A stretch of 42,196 bases of DNA. Origin: Ophiostoma sp. CBS 140.51. Its lineage: Eukaryota; Ascomycota; Sordariomycetes; Ophiostomatales; Ophiostomataceae. The stretch covers positions 1 to 42,196 of the forward strand of contig JANSLP010000283.1 of NCBI GenBank assembly GCA_029298735.1, given 5' to 3'. Of this stretch, positions 12,489 to 22,778 are shown in pieces. The position numbers and the translations under genes were made by a program. The first letter of the stretch is position 1. Every line of letters starts with the position of its first letter. The notes beneath the pieces are model-generated. The model did not search any database. It was not told the origin of the DNA and saw only the letters and a program-made list of their open reading frames with translations.

Positions 12489-14652
12489 CTAAAACTTAGA
12501 ATGGGAGAGCTGGGAAGTGAAAGCCGTAGGAGGAAGGGGTAGGAGGGAAATTACGGAGCATGGTGGGACGAGAGAAAAGGGAAAGAGAGCGACAAACGCC
12601 ATGAGGGAACGAACGCCCCTCGCCCTTGCCCGCACCAACGACGAGGCTAACCAAATCGTCGGGCCCAAACTGTCGGGTTGCGTGTTTCCCCCCCGTCCCC
12701 CCTTTTATTTGTTTTTATTGTATTATTTTTTTGTTCACCTCCTGCCTCTTTTGAGAGGGTTCCTTGGGGCTAGGAGTAAAGAAAACCGCGAGGCTCCGAG
12801 GCCCAAAGGGCAAGCGCGGGCGGCTGTTCCTTCCGCACGTTGGCCGTTGCTCGTCCGTGGCTTCCTTGTTTTCATAATAGGCGGGCCTTGATCGCTTATG
12901 ATTTTCAAGCAGTCGATCTGCAGCTGCTTTTGTACAGAGCTTATAGAGCTTATGAAGAACAAAGAGACGATGATTATGAAGGAAATAGACGCCCACATGG
13001 GACCTTGTGTATTCCTGTTTTCTTCCTGTCTTCACAGATCAGGCCATTTGTGCAGGTTAAGCGATGGTGCTGGTTAGTCTGCAAGTCTGCATAGCAGGTG
13101 CGTCTAAATGCCTCTTCTACGAAGGAAAGAACGACGCAAGGGTCAACAATACTCCGTAGGGAAAGGGCAAAAGATACAAGTATAGTGCATCAAATGCACC
13201 TAGGCATTGCCGGAGTTCTTATTCCGCAACACCCACAGCCTACAGGGAATAAAAGGGGGATGAAGGGATTCAAACGCGCTGCAAAAGACGCAGAAAAAAA
13301 GACGAAAAGTGTGAAAAATTGATAAATAAGCCACCGGTGAGTGAAATAAGAAACAGCTTCGTTTACTCAAAATGTGCAGTGTGCGTGGGGGGAAACAAGG
13401 AAGCTACGACCGACCCAAAAGCGATGACGGACGACCAGAAGACGAAGGAGCACCATGCACGCAAAACATCGCCCAGTCCAAAAGAGGCAAGTTCCAGAGG
13501 CTAAACATGCGAAACAGTCGGACTCTGTGACTTTCAATAAGACAAGACTGACGTCGTCGTTGCAAAGTACACAAATTACAGAAGAGCTTTGTACATCAAC
13601 CGCGCTCCTCGACTGCGGGCCGGCCGTTAGAAACGTAAGATACCTCAGAGTCGTCTACGAAGTAGTGCACCTCTGGCGCTTCGCTCCTTCCTTCGCCAAC
13701 ATTCCTCTGCCATGCCTTCCCTAATACTCCTTATTTCCTATTTCGCTTTTGATCGTTCTCACTTTCCTGTTATTCCCCGTCGCCGGTCTTCACGCCCCTA
13801 AGACCTTCCTCTTCTGCACCTCGCGAGGTGATAAAGCGGTCGAGCGGTCGAGTCGCGCCTGCTTTGTGCTGTGTCCGGGGCGTAACGAGTCAAATTGCCC
13901 TGAATGGAAATAAACACACAAAATAAAGAAGCCCCTTTTCTTCTATTTCTCTTCTAGCAAAACATCTGTAATATATTATTCATTTTCATTCTCCCAGCGC
14001 CATACTTGACGGCGCCTAATAGCTTCTTGTTCCTGCTCCTCGTTTTCTAGCCGCGAGTCCAATCCGGATTCTCGATGATATCGCTGTCGCACTTTTCGGC
14101 CTTCCAGCTATCCAGCGCCGCACTCTAGTTTTTTTCGTCTCACACACAACCAGCGTTGCATCCGTCATCCTTCCCATCGCCTCCTTGGACTTTTCTCGCC
14201 TTGCCAGGCCAAGGCCTGTTCGGCCTGATCTTTCTGACACGTTCAGCGGGCTTCGGGTTGGATGTCTGGGCAGCTCCGGCTCCTCTATTCCTTCTGCTTC
14301 CTCCAAGCTCCCAAGGCTCCAAAACCCCAACAACAGGTGTTCCTCCTGTCCTCCCTCTCACCGGCCTAGCAGCTCCAACACAGCACTTATGCAAAATGAG
14401 ATAGGGGCCTTTCCTGCGACCACCACGCCTCAGCCCAGCACCCAGGGTCGGATTTGTGCGCGAAAAATGAAGACAAAAGAGAACAGGCAGACTCCGCAGA
14501 AGGGGGAGGGGTGTGGATAGACCTGTAAGGTCCCTGTGCAAGAAAGGTCTGAACAGATGAGGAGAAAAGAAGAAAAAAAAAGAGACGCGCTGGGTCGGAT
14601 TGCACGTCCGAGCGCTGCGCGGATGGCCAGCAATCATTTTCACTTCACTTGA

Positions 14653-14669
14653 AGAGTTGTCACAACTCT
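14653..14669. repeat. 17-bp odd-centred palindrome
   Basis: AGAGTTGT C ACAACTCT has perfect 8-base arms around a single C. It lies about 110 bp from a second palindrome of the same size at 14,764-14,780. Confidence 0.8.
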
Positions 14670-14763
14670 GGCGCCATCCATCCACTTGTGGCTGAATTAC
14701 ACCACGGATTATTAGTTTCGTGCGCTACCATCGGTGATTGTTCCGGTGCTGAAGCTGAAGCTC

Positions 14764-14780
14764 CAATCGAATTTCGATTG
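14764..14780. repeat. 17-bp odd-centred palindrome
   Basis: CAATCGAA T TTCGATTG has perfect 8-base arms around a single T. Confidence 0.8.
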
Positions 14781-17290
14781 TCGAGCACTGATACCCGACA
14801 TTGACAGTCCATCACAGGTTCACAGGAAGCAACATTCCGTTGACAACAGCAGGACATCTTCCATGATCATGCACGAGAAGATCCAACAAAGCGTTGATCT
14901 CTCTGACTACTTCTGCGCACTGTTCACTTGTTGACTTTTGCTTTATTCGCCTTGCTGGGTATCTCGCCTGCTTGTCTTTCGTCTTTTTTCCACATCTCTA
15001 TTCCACCAACAAGGGTGCCATCCCAGACAACCACACGGTCAATCAACCCCTCGTCAAATTTTAATGCTCGCGTACGACGTTCAAAAGAAATAAGGAGCAA
15101 GGGCGTGCCATGGCACAGGTCGCAGGGTGGGAAGGATGCAGTCCAAAAAGAAAGTAAAGAATGGGACGACAGCCAACATCTCACATCCAACAAAGGACAA
15201 AGACGACACGGACAAAAAGACCTCGCAGCCAGCGTCTCGACATCCCATCGAGCCATCCTTTCTGTCTCTCACCGCCTGGCCCCGGTCATCTTTCTGTGAG
15301 AATATTCCGACCGGGAAGGATGCCCAGTAGCCTGATGCAAGCCACCCTGCTAGCATCTCGGAGGAGGCTGCCGCACTGCATTTTTCTGCCCTTCTGTTCT
15401 TGCCTCGCCGTTTTTCTCTGCTTTTTTTTCTCGTTTTTTTTTTTATGCTGGCCATCCTTCCATCTTCCAAGGGACCCCCTTGTCTCGAACGATTCCTTGC
15501 GTACGACTATCGAAGTGCAAGGCATGGACTTTTTGTCTTTTGCATTTCCCAATCGCATATCCGTCGTTGACACGAAGGAAGAGCCTTGCCACCCGGAGAT
15601 GCACCTTACGATATACGATGCATCTTATTTGCACGGCGTGCGCGACGAGGCTTGCGTCTCTACCCTGAGAAGAGTATTCTCCTCGCCATCCCCAGCGCCC
15701 AACTAAACCAATATTACCTGCATTTCACGCGCCCACTCGGCGGCGCCTCTTCCACGTGGGTGTGCCTGGCCTAGATGCATGTTGATGTTCTGTACGGACA
15801 TGCGGTTTTGCGGAGTTTTTAATTTCTTTCCTTATTGTATGTTTTTTCTTTTGTTTTCTATTTTGTTTTCCTTGTCTCCCTTTTTCTTCTTCCTGTCACG
15901 CTATTAGTTCTCAAAAAGAAAAAAATGGGCAGCAGCCATCACAATCAAAGACAACATCTTACGTGGCAAAAGCATCATAATCCTCCTATCCCTTCTGCGC
16001 TCTTCTTGCTAACAGAAAAAAGAAAAGAAAATCGACACCCACAGAGAGCCACAGACACACAGACGCCAGCACACCACACACCACTGCAACGCACGAACGC
16101 CCACTCCCCACCCTCACCCTTCCCTCTCCCAAAGGGCACTTTTAGTGAAACGCAGAGTGCCAACAGTCTGGTAAAATGGAGACTGAATAGTGGATTGGGC
16201 TAAGAAGTCCGGCCTTATCTAGTGTCGTCAAGGGAAAGCACAGGGAGCTTCGCAGCTTAAACATACTCCTCTTTTGCACTGCAAGCAAAATGCAAGCAAT
16301 CTACAGCGCGAGTGCTGTGGTTCTGCGGTTCTACGGTTCTATGCTTATGGATAGTGCTGTGGCTACTCCTTACATATGTCAATATGCACGGCTCCTATGG
16401 AGACGCACCCTGCAAAGCTCTCTCCACAGCTGCACAACGAGCCTTGTGCGTCGCAACCGAGCGAAAATGTTACCAACTACAACAAGGAGGGGTGTTGCTC
16501 TCGCCTATTCTTTTTTCACCTGCATGATGCTGTTTTGGGACCGGCGATGACGGCGACGGCGAACTGCGACGATAGAAAACGACTGAAAAGAAAAAATATG
16601 ACGAAAAGATGGACATCATGTAAACGCCATGCAGCCACAGTCACTCCCACAGCACCTCTTCTGAGCTCTTGCGACAACTGCAGTTGGCCAATGAACAGGG
16701 CCAACAAGCCACCAACAGGACCGACAATGCCAGCACCGCCAGCACAGCCAGCAAAGACGCGCTGGGGAGAACGGTCTTTGCCTTTGAACTTGGGGACCTT
16801 CCCGAACCCTCGGGTAAAACGTCAAAGCGTTTTTTCTGCCCTGTCCATCACTTTTGCCAGTTCTCCACCAACAAGCAAAGTTAAACACTTCTCAGACCTC
16901 GCTCCCCAAAAGAGCACTTCAGACACATTTTGAACAAGCGAGACAAGCTTCAACGACGGAGGTCGGAGGTTGCCCTTAGCGGACGACGATCTTTGCAGAA
17001 AGTCGAAAAGAGGAGCATGGGGCATGTTTTGCCACTATGTGACGACAATGCGGTGTCTCTGCCAGCGACAGGCTAGACACACTGGGCTACAGAGCGACAG
17101 GGCCTGGCCAGCACGATGTGCACAGCCAAAAAGTGCACTTGTCATCACCGTCGATACTCGTATTCTCTCACACCGTGGAGTGGCCCGAAAATTACTACAA
17201 ATTGCAATGATCGACAACGAACTGGTACTTCAATTCAAGATGTTGTCGACCCTGATACATCACCGAGAATATATGACGTTTCAACAAGGA

Positions 17291-18845
17291 ACTACATTCT
17301 TGTCAAAATGGACAATCGAAAACCAAAAATAAAAAACCAAGAATGGACAATCAAAATAAGAAATCGAAAATAGAGCAACCTCCATCCCTTGCAGGACGCC
17401 TGCAGAAGATGTGCTGCACTCCTGCAGATGGATATGCGGGTTTCCGTGCCGGGGCATGGATGAAGTGTATGCAAGATATACGACCTTCTTCTATGAACAT
17501 AAGAGGCAGCAAAAACGAAGCACGGCCAAGCCGACACAGTGGGACAACTAAATATGTACAATGTGCGACGTACGACGTGAGATATATGGGGGGGATATTG
17601 AGTTTGCCATATGTGGACATCCGTCTGCTGGGACGAATCGACAAATGGACAAGCCAACCAGACGACAAGATGGCAAGAGGATGATAAACACTGTGCATGT
17701 GTTGCCGGGACTCACGACGGACAGTACGAAAACGAGACGCAGGCATTTGAATTGTGGACAATGTGGACAATGTGGATATCAAAGGGGATGTGGACAAAGA
17801 TTGTGTGGACATGGACGAGTGGGCGAGTTGTGGACATCGACCATCAACATGGACAATAAAAAGAATCCGACGGGGAATAAACCATGTCACTTCCGAGGGA
17901 GAAACGCTGCATCCCGAGTGTATCCCAACTGCATATCGCAGCTGCATCTCAACTGCAAGGACAAGGCACGCCACTTTTTTTCTCTTTTTATTTCGTGCTC
18001 GCACGGAGGAGCACGGAGAACATCGCACACCTCGTGCGGATGTGTGTTCTGTAACAGGTACTTGTATCCATGTACGTTCGTCAATTGTAAGACAAAATCA
18101 AACCGCCGGCTGGACAAGCCTCCCCCTGCAACTCATCCACCATCCACCACCCACAGTCGGCAGCCAAGACATGGCATGGAGAAAAAGAGAGCAACGTGGA
18201 GAAGAGCAACAAGATGCAAGGGAGGTTGGTGGATGTGTGATGGCGGATGGATGTTCCAGGCCAGATGATCAACGTATGGAGAAAGGAAAGGAAAAGGAGA
18301 GACAGTGTGGTCCTTTGAATTACTTTTTTTTTTTTTTTTTGCATACCTTGCGTTACATCGTTGCACCATGGCGCATATCTTTCTCTGTGATTTACCTGTC
18401 CTTGCCATTTCCAGCCTCTTTTCTTTCCTTTTGGGGAGCCATGATGGGTCTGTAATGGTCTGTCGTGAGTGTCCATCGTTGTCCAGAACCTCGAACCTAC
18501 TTTCCTTCGCCACCTTCGGATCATCGTAGGGAATAATGTCTTGGTTTACTGCGCCGGTGTGTTTTGAAGCTCTTGCGGGAAAAAGAAAAAGGAAAAAGGA
18601 AATCATCGAGGGGGACGCGAGGCTTGACTGGCCAGAGGGGGGAACGGAGGATGACCAAGTCCGACTGAAGAGCAGTAACAGCCTAGAGAGAACCTGTATC
18701 GTTGACTCGTTCGTTGATGGGAAAAGCCAGTCCCTGCTTGGCGACGGGGGAAGCTGCTGTGACAGTGAATGGGGTTGTGCTCGGGGAAGACAGGCTCTCA
18801 GGCTTCTCGAGGCTGATATGCCAGACCCTAGTCAATAGCTGTAGC
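17291..18845. other. Gene-poor DNA with dispersed TGGACA motifs
   Basis: No supportable gene. The stretch is marked by repeated TGGACA hexamers, densest at 17,752-17,856, and by a run of 17 T at 18,324-18,340. Open frames across the repeat read as Val-Asp-Asn or Leu-Ser-Thr repeats depending on strand, as expected of a short repeat and not good evidence for coding. Confidence 0.6.
17752..17856. repeat. TGTGGACA short-repeat cluster
   Basis: The word TGTGGACA or ATGGACA recurs here about six times in roughly 100 bp, beginning with two exact tandem TGTGGACAA copies. Further TGGACA copies lie at about 17,309, 17,344, 17,613, 17,645, 18,113 and 20,109. The spacing is irregular, so it is a degenerate cluster and not a clean microsatellite. 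Confidence 0.75.
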
Positions 18846-19061
18846 CGAAGCACATGGGTCGATGCAAGGGTACTCTGAAGTGCTGGGGGGGTTTATTTTA
18901 TGGCGGGCACGGTGAGAATCAGAGAAGAAAATAGAAGGATATATTCGTAACAAAATAGGAAGAAAATCAAAAGAAAGTAAACAACAGAAAAAAGAAGAAA
19001 AAAAAGCAAGATCTTAAGTAATAATTTGATACGACTACAGAAAGAAAGCAGGAAAAATTGA

Positions 19062-19316
19062 GTGTCGTGGTTAGTGAGATGTGATCGATGTAGAATACAA
19101 CGCAAGAACCGTGAAAGATGGTTGAGATGCACTCAAGATTGCTGCCTCAATTTCCACATGGAGTGTTCCCATGGGTCTCGTCCTGAGTCTCGTCATCAGA
19201 GTGAACCACATCGTACCACATATTGCTCTTGCCCTCATATCAACTCCTACCAGAGAGTGATCTGTGCCTTTCATCTTCGTAGGGTGGCGGTCTGTACTAT
19301 TTTGAATATTTCGTAG
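19062..19316 (+). other. Cys/His-rich open frame, possible zinc-finger relic
   Basis: An 84-codon open frame that follows a stop and has no ATG at its start. Its N-terminal part has the pattern C-x2-C-x12-C-x3-CC-x3-H-x2-C, with the local string NFHMEC resembling the FHxxC step of PHD-type zinc fingers, then a later CSCPH. I do not recognise the family. It could be one exon of a gene, a decayed fragment or chance. It is in AT-rich DNA and its codon use is not like the neighbouring real genes, so I do not call it a CDS. Confidence 0.2.
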
Positions 19317-19337
19317 TTTGTTTTGGAAGTCTTTTCC

Positions 19338-19395
19338 GCCTCTATTTTGATTACCACGAACCCTCTTTCTCGCATCCTCCCCCCAAAATAGAGGC
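19338..19395. repeat. 12-bp-arm inverted repeat
   Basis: GCCTCTATTTTG at 19,338-19,349 is the exact reverse complement of CAAAATAGAGGC at 19,384-19,395, with a 34-nt loop. It could fold as a hairpin in RNA. Arms of this length with a loop under 100 nt are not very likely by chance in this stretch. Confidence 0.75.
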
Positions 19396-22038
19396 CATCA
19401 CGGCCCTCCAAACACGGCCTCGGCGATCGCGGACCGCAGATAAATAGAAAGGGCCACCTAAAGTCCGTCGGAAGGGTGTTGGGTGATGCTATGGCTATCG
19501 ACAATATCCGTCTTGGCAAGAGGGACAGTGCATCGCGAGAAAAAGACAGTGAAGACAATGAAAACGATCAAAGGACCATGGCTTACGCAAGCCTCGCAGT
19601 TTCATCATGAGCTTTTGTATGCGTGCCGACTAATCTTATTTTACTTATTTTAGCCCTCTACATTACCTCTTTGCCGATTATTCCTCTGTCCCGGCCCCAG
19701 TCACCCGTTTCCCGTGCCGTGGCCGCCTGTGCCCGCAACACATATCAGGCACATATATACCGTAAAGGGTGCTTTTGGTTCACGACAAAATCAAAATGTG
19801 GCCTTCTGCACAAGGCCCAATACGGGACGGCCACCCAGGTACCAACGGCCACGGCCAATTTCGGTCGGATTATTTTTTCTGTTGCTGTCGCCGTGAATAG
19901 ACGAAAGAAAGCGTAACGGAAACGGGATGCATATGGGAAATAGGGGTAAATTATGATGATATAGGGCATGAATAGAAGCTGCAAAAGAACACGAGCTATT
20001 TTGTTGGCGGCTGTTCATCATCATGGCCATGCTAAGAACTGGCAAGATATAATGAGGCAATGCCCGGAAAACATACAGCATCTGATTACGAGTCCAAATT
20101 GGAAGGTGGACATGGAAGAATTCGAGAAGATAAATGGAAGGGAGGGATCAATGTGAAGAGTTAAGCAGTAATGCCTTACGACCTCAAAACCCGTCTACAC
20201 TACCCGCTCGTCGGACGTCCTCGTGGCTATTCTGGTATTATTCCAGGAAGCTGCAAAGATATAAAGAGGTATATGTAGCCCAATATCAATATATCAACAC
20301 ATCGATATGTCCATATATAAATATAAAACGATGCGCAGAATCCATTTAAACAGTGGTCCACCAGGTCGGAGAACGGTTCGGCTAGGGCGCATGGTGCACC
20401 ATGCGGTTTGAGGTCTCTCTACGGACATATTGCTATATACAGCGGCGGAGATGGGAGATGGAAATAGATGTGAATATGGAAAGAGTGGGAATGGAAAAGA
20501 CGGGATCGGTACACAGCCCGAGATCGCACCGATAACAAGCTCGATCCATCGTCTGCGCGTGTGTGATATACAGTGATATACATTGGTATATACATTGGCA
20601 ACTACTATCGCCAATATGTCCAATTTTCCCAATATCGACCTGATCTATATCGTGACAACCCCCGAGGTAACCTTATTTATCTTGTATCGCCCCGGAAGAA
20701 GGTTCCTGGATTAGGCGATGTCTCGAGATGCTGCGATATGAAAATTGACAGGGACGAGGCATGCACGTAGAACATAACGAAACGATTAAAAAAAAACATC
20801 AAAACAAAACAAAATCATGTGCGTGCCAAAAGCGACGAGAAAGAACAATGTCACAAGGTTGATGTACGGGATTATCCTTCACCCACCAGCACACCACAAT
20901 ACGCTTCAACATCAATTCGTGGGATGTACGCAATTTTACATTCAATCTGCCGCCTTGTCTGGAAGATGCCGTCGGACAGCATGATGGGCCAGAGACAGGC
21001 ATAGACGAACGGGCACAAGATCATGCAGCGCAAAGTGGACAACAGTGGTGGCTCAAAAAGCGCTTGGAGATGGAACAAGTGTACGATAGACCGAGAAATA
21101 CATTTTAAGCGAGGTGAAAGGATGGTATTACTTTGAGCAATAGAGTAAATGTAGAAGGTAAGTAAAGTGAGAAATAGTGAAATAATTATGGCAATATTAT
21201 CAACACGACTTATCAACTGGAAAGGAAGAAACCACAGATGCGAAACCGAGCATAAATACAAATAATATCTAATCACCAATCAATTTTTCAATATCTTGAA
21301 AACAACGATCTCCGTTGAAATAGAAATAGAAGGGCAATAGAATGACAGTAGAAAAGCCTTCGAAGGGATATGGAAGGTCAATGGAAGGTGGACAGTGGAC
21401 GGTGGAAGAAAAGGAAACAGAATGACCGTCGGACTCCCCCCTTTTCTTGTCCGTGGAAGCAGCGAAATATATACAACAACAGCACATCACAGTGTCAAAA
21501 ATAGCAACGAAATTTGAGAAAGGAAAACTGAATAAATAAGAGCACAAAATTATTATATGCATCCATAACTACCATTAACAAGGCCGGCATCAGGAGAAAA
21601 GAAAGTCCATCCACACAGTCGTCGAGATTCGAGAATGAATCGAGAAAGGCAATAGTAAACAATGCACAACAGATAACACGGAGAGATGGAGATGGAAGAA
21701 TGGAGATATTACCGCTTCAAGCCCCCAAACAAGCGTGTGCTTACTTTCTCCTAGCTGTATGCGCGACCATGTAACGTGCACCCCGGAGAAAAGGGCATGT
21801 CGATTTAAACGGTGTCGTGCAAAGTGGCAGGGAAAAGAAGGGGATAGAGCAGGAGAGATACAAACAAATGCTGTTTGCTGTAGCACGGAGAACAGAGAAG
21901 ACGGAACGAAGCATGGGGCAGGAGCATAGTCAAGGCGAATGTGCAGTGCATTGCAGTACAATACACCACACTGCCACCTGCTGTGTTCTTCACATGGCAC
22001 GCGATCTCTGGCTTACAGTGTCTCCCCTTGTCTTTCTT

Positions 22039-22077
22039 GTATCTCCATCTCCTTTGTATCTCCATCTCCTTTGTATC
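22039..22077. repeat. 17-bp tandem repeat x2.3
   Basis: GTATCTCCATCTCCTTT occurs at 22,039-22,055 and 22,056-22,072, followed by the first five bases of a third copy. Confidence 0.85.
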
Positions 22078-22778
22078 GCCCACCCGCCCACCATCCACAC
22101 ACTCTCCTTGACTTTTTCAGCACCCCTGGCTCCTCTAATGTCTCTGTACGCCTGGCCATCGGCATCTCTCATCCAATGTTTAAACGAAATGCATAATCTC
22201 ACAGCAGATGGAGGAGGGTAAAAGAAGGATCGAGGGAGGGTCACGAAAGGAACACTGGGGAAACACGCGTGTCACCCACTCTACCTGCGACATGTTTGAC
22301 TCGTCGCGATGCTGTTTTGCTTTCTCTTTTTTCTCTCCGTCAAAGGAGACCGAGTTTGCCCTACTTTCCTGCCACATGTGTGCATCTGCGTGTTTGTGCA
22401 TTTCCGAATGCGCATATGTAGCTAACGAGAGACAGCCGTTGCAACGCGAGACCAGGAGGCCACGGGACCAAGTCGACGAGTAAGGCATTAAAGCCGTCGA
22501 CCACACTCGCATGCAGCTCACCTGGCGATACCTTCGCTTGTGGCAGGGCGTGCAACCTCAATACACCGAGCTACGCCGAACCGTAGTACGCGGAGGATGA
22601 GAAAAGGAGGGATAAAGAGGGTGCAGACCAAGATTGAAATGAATAATGCTGATATTAAAAATAAAATGAATAGGAATATATGACAAAGAACAAGAACAAG
22701 AACAAAAACTCGCGCTGGATGTATCTAGTCTAACAAATTCGTGTCACTGCCCCCTAACATGCTCTGGCCCTTGATGTC

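Larger units (their letters stand above)
6151..13980. other. Gene-poor intergenic DNA, second part
   Basis: No supportable gene. The region alternates pyrimidine-rich tracts (about 6,160-6,470, 8,140-8,200, 10,780-10,930) with purine-rich ones (about 8,460-8,570, 11,960-12,020). It contains several short tandem repeats, listed separately, and palindromes at 7,744-7,758 (CCAATTG A CAATTGG) and 13,817-13,830 (CACCTCGCGAGGTG). By simple counting, palindromes with 7-base arms are expected a few times by chance in DNA of this length, so these two alone mean little. Confidence 0.65.
13981..17290. other. Gene-poor intergenic DNA, third part
   Basis: No supportable gene. Open frames of up to about 185 codons exist on both strands, but none shows family motifs or codon bias like the genes further right. 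Two odd-centred 17-bp palindromes lie about 110 bp apart at 14,653-14,669 and 14,764-14,780. A pyrimidine tract lies at about 15,395-15,475, and an A/C-rich stretch rich in CACA and CCA lies at about 16,030-16,130. Confidence 0.65.
18846..22778. other. More AT-rich gene-poor DNA up to the Lon gene
   Basis: This part looks more AT-rich than the DNA to its left, for example 18,895-19,030 and 20,250-20,340, with many ATAT words. It holds a small Cys/His-rich open frame at 19,062-19,316, a 12-bp-arm inverted repeat at 19,338-19,395 and a 17-bp tandem repeat at 22,039-22,077. The last few hundred bases should include the 3' untranslated region of the Lon gene, which is on the minus strand. I see no other gene. 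Confidence 0.6.

Noticed and set aside
17754..18455. 233-codon open frame across the TGGACA cluster
   Set aside because: Its Val-Asp-Asn repeat is made by the DNA repeat, and the rest has no coding signal.
22361..22561. 66-codon open frame near the Lon 3' end
   Set aside because: It looks mildly coding-like, but it is short, has no motif, and probably lies in or near the Lon 3' untranslated region.
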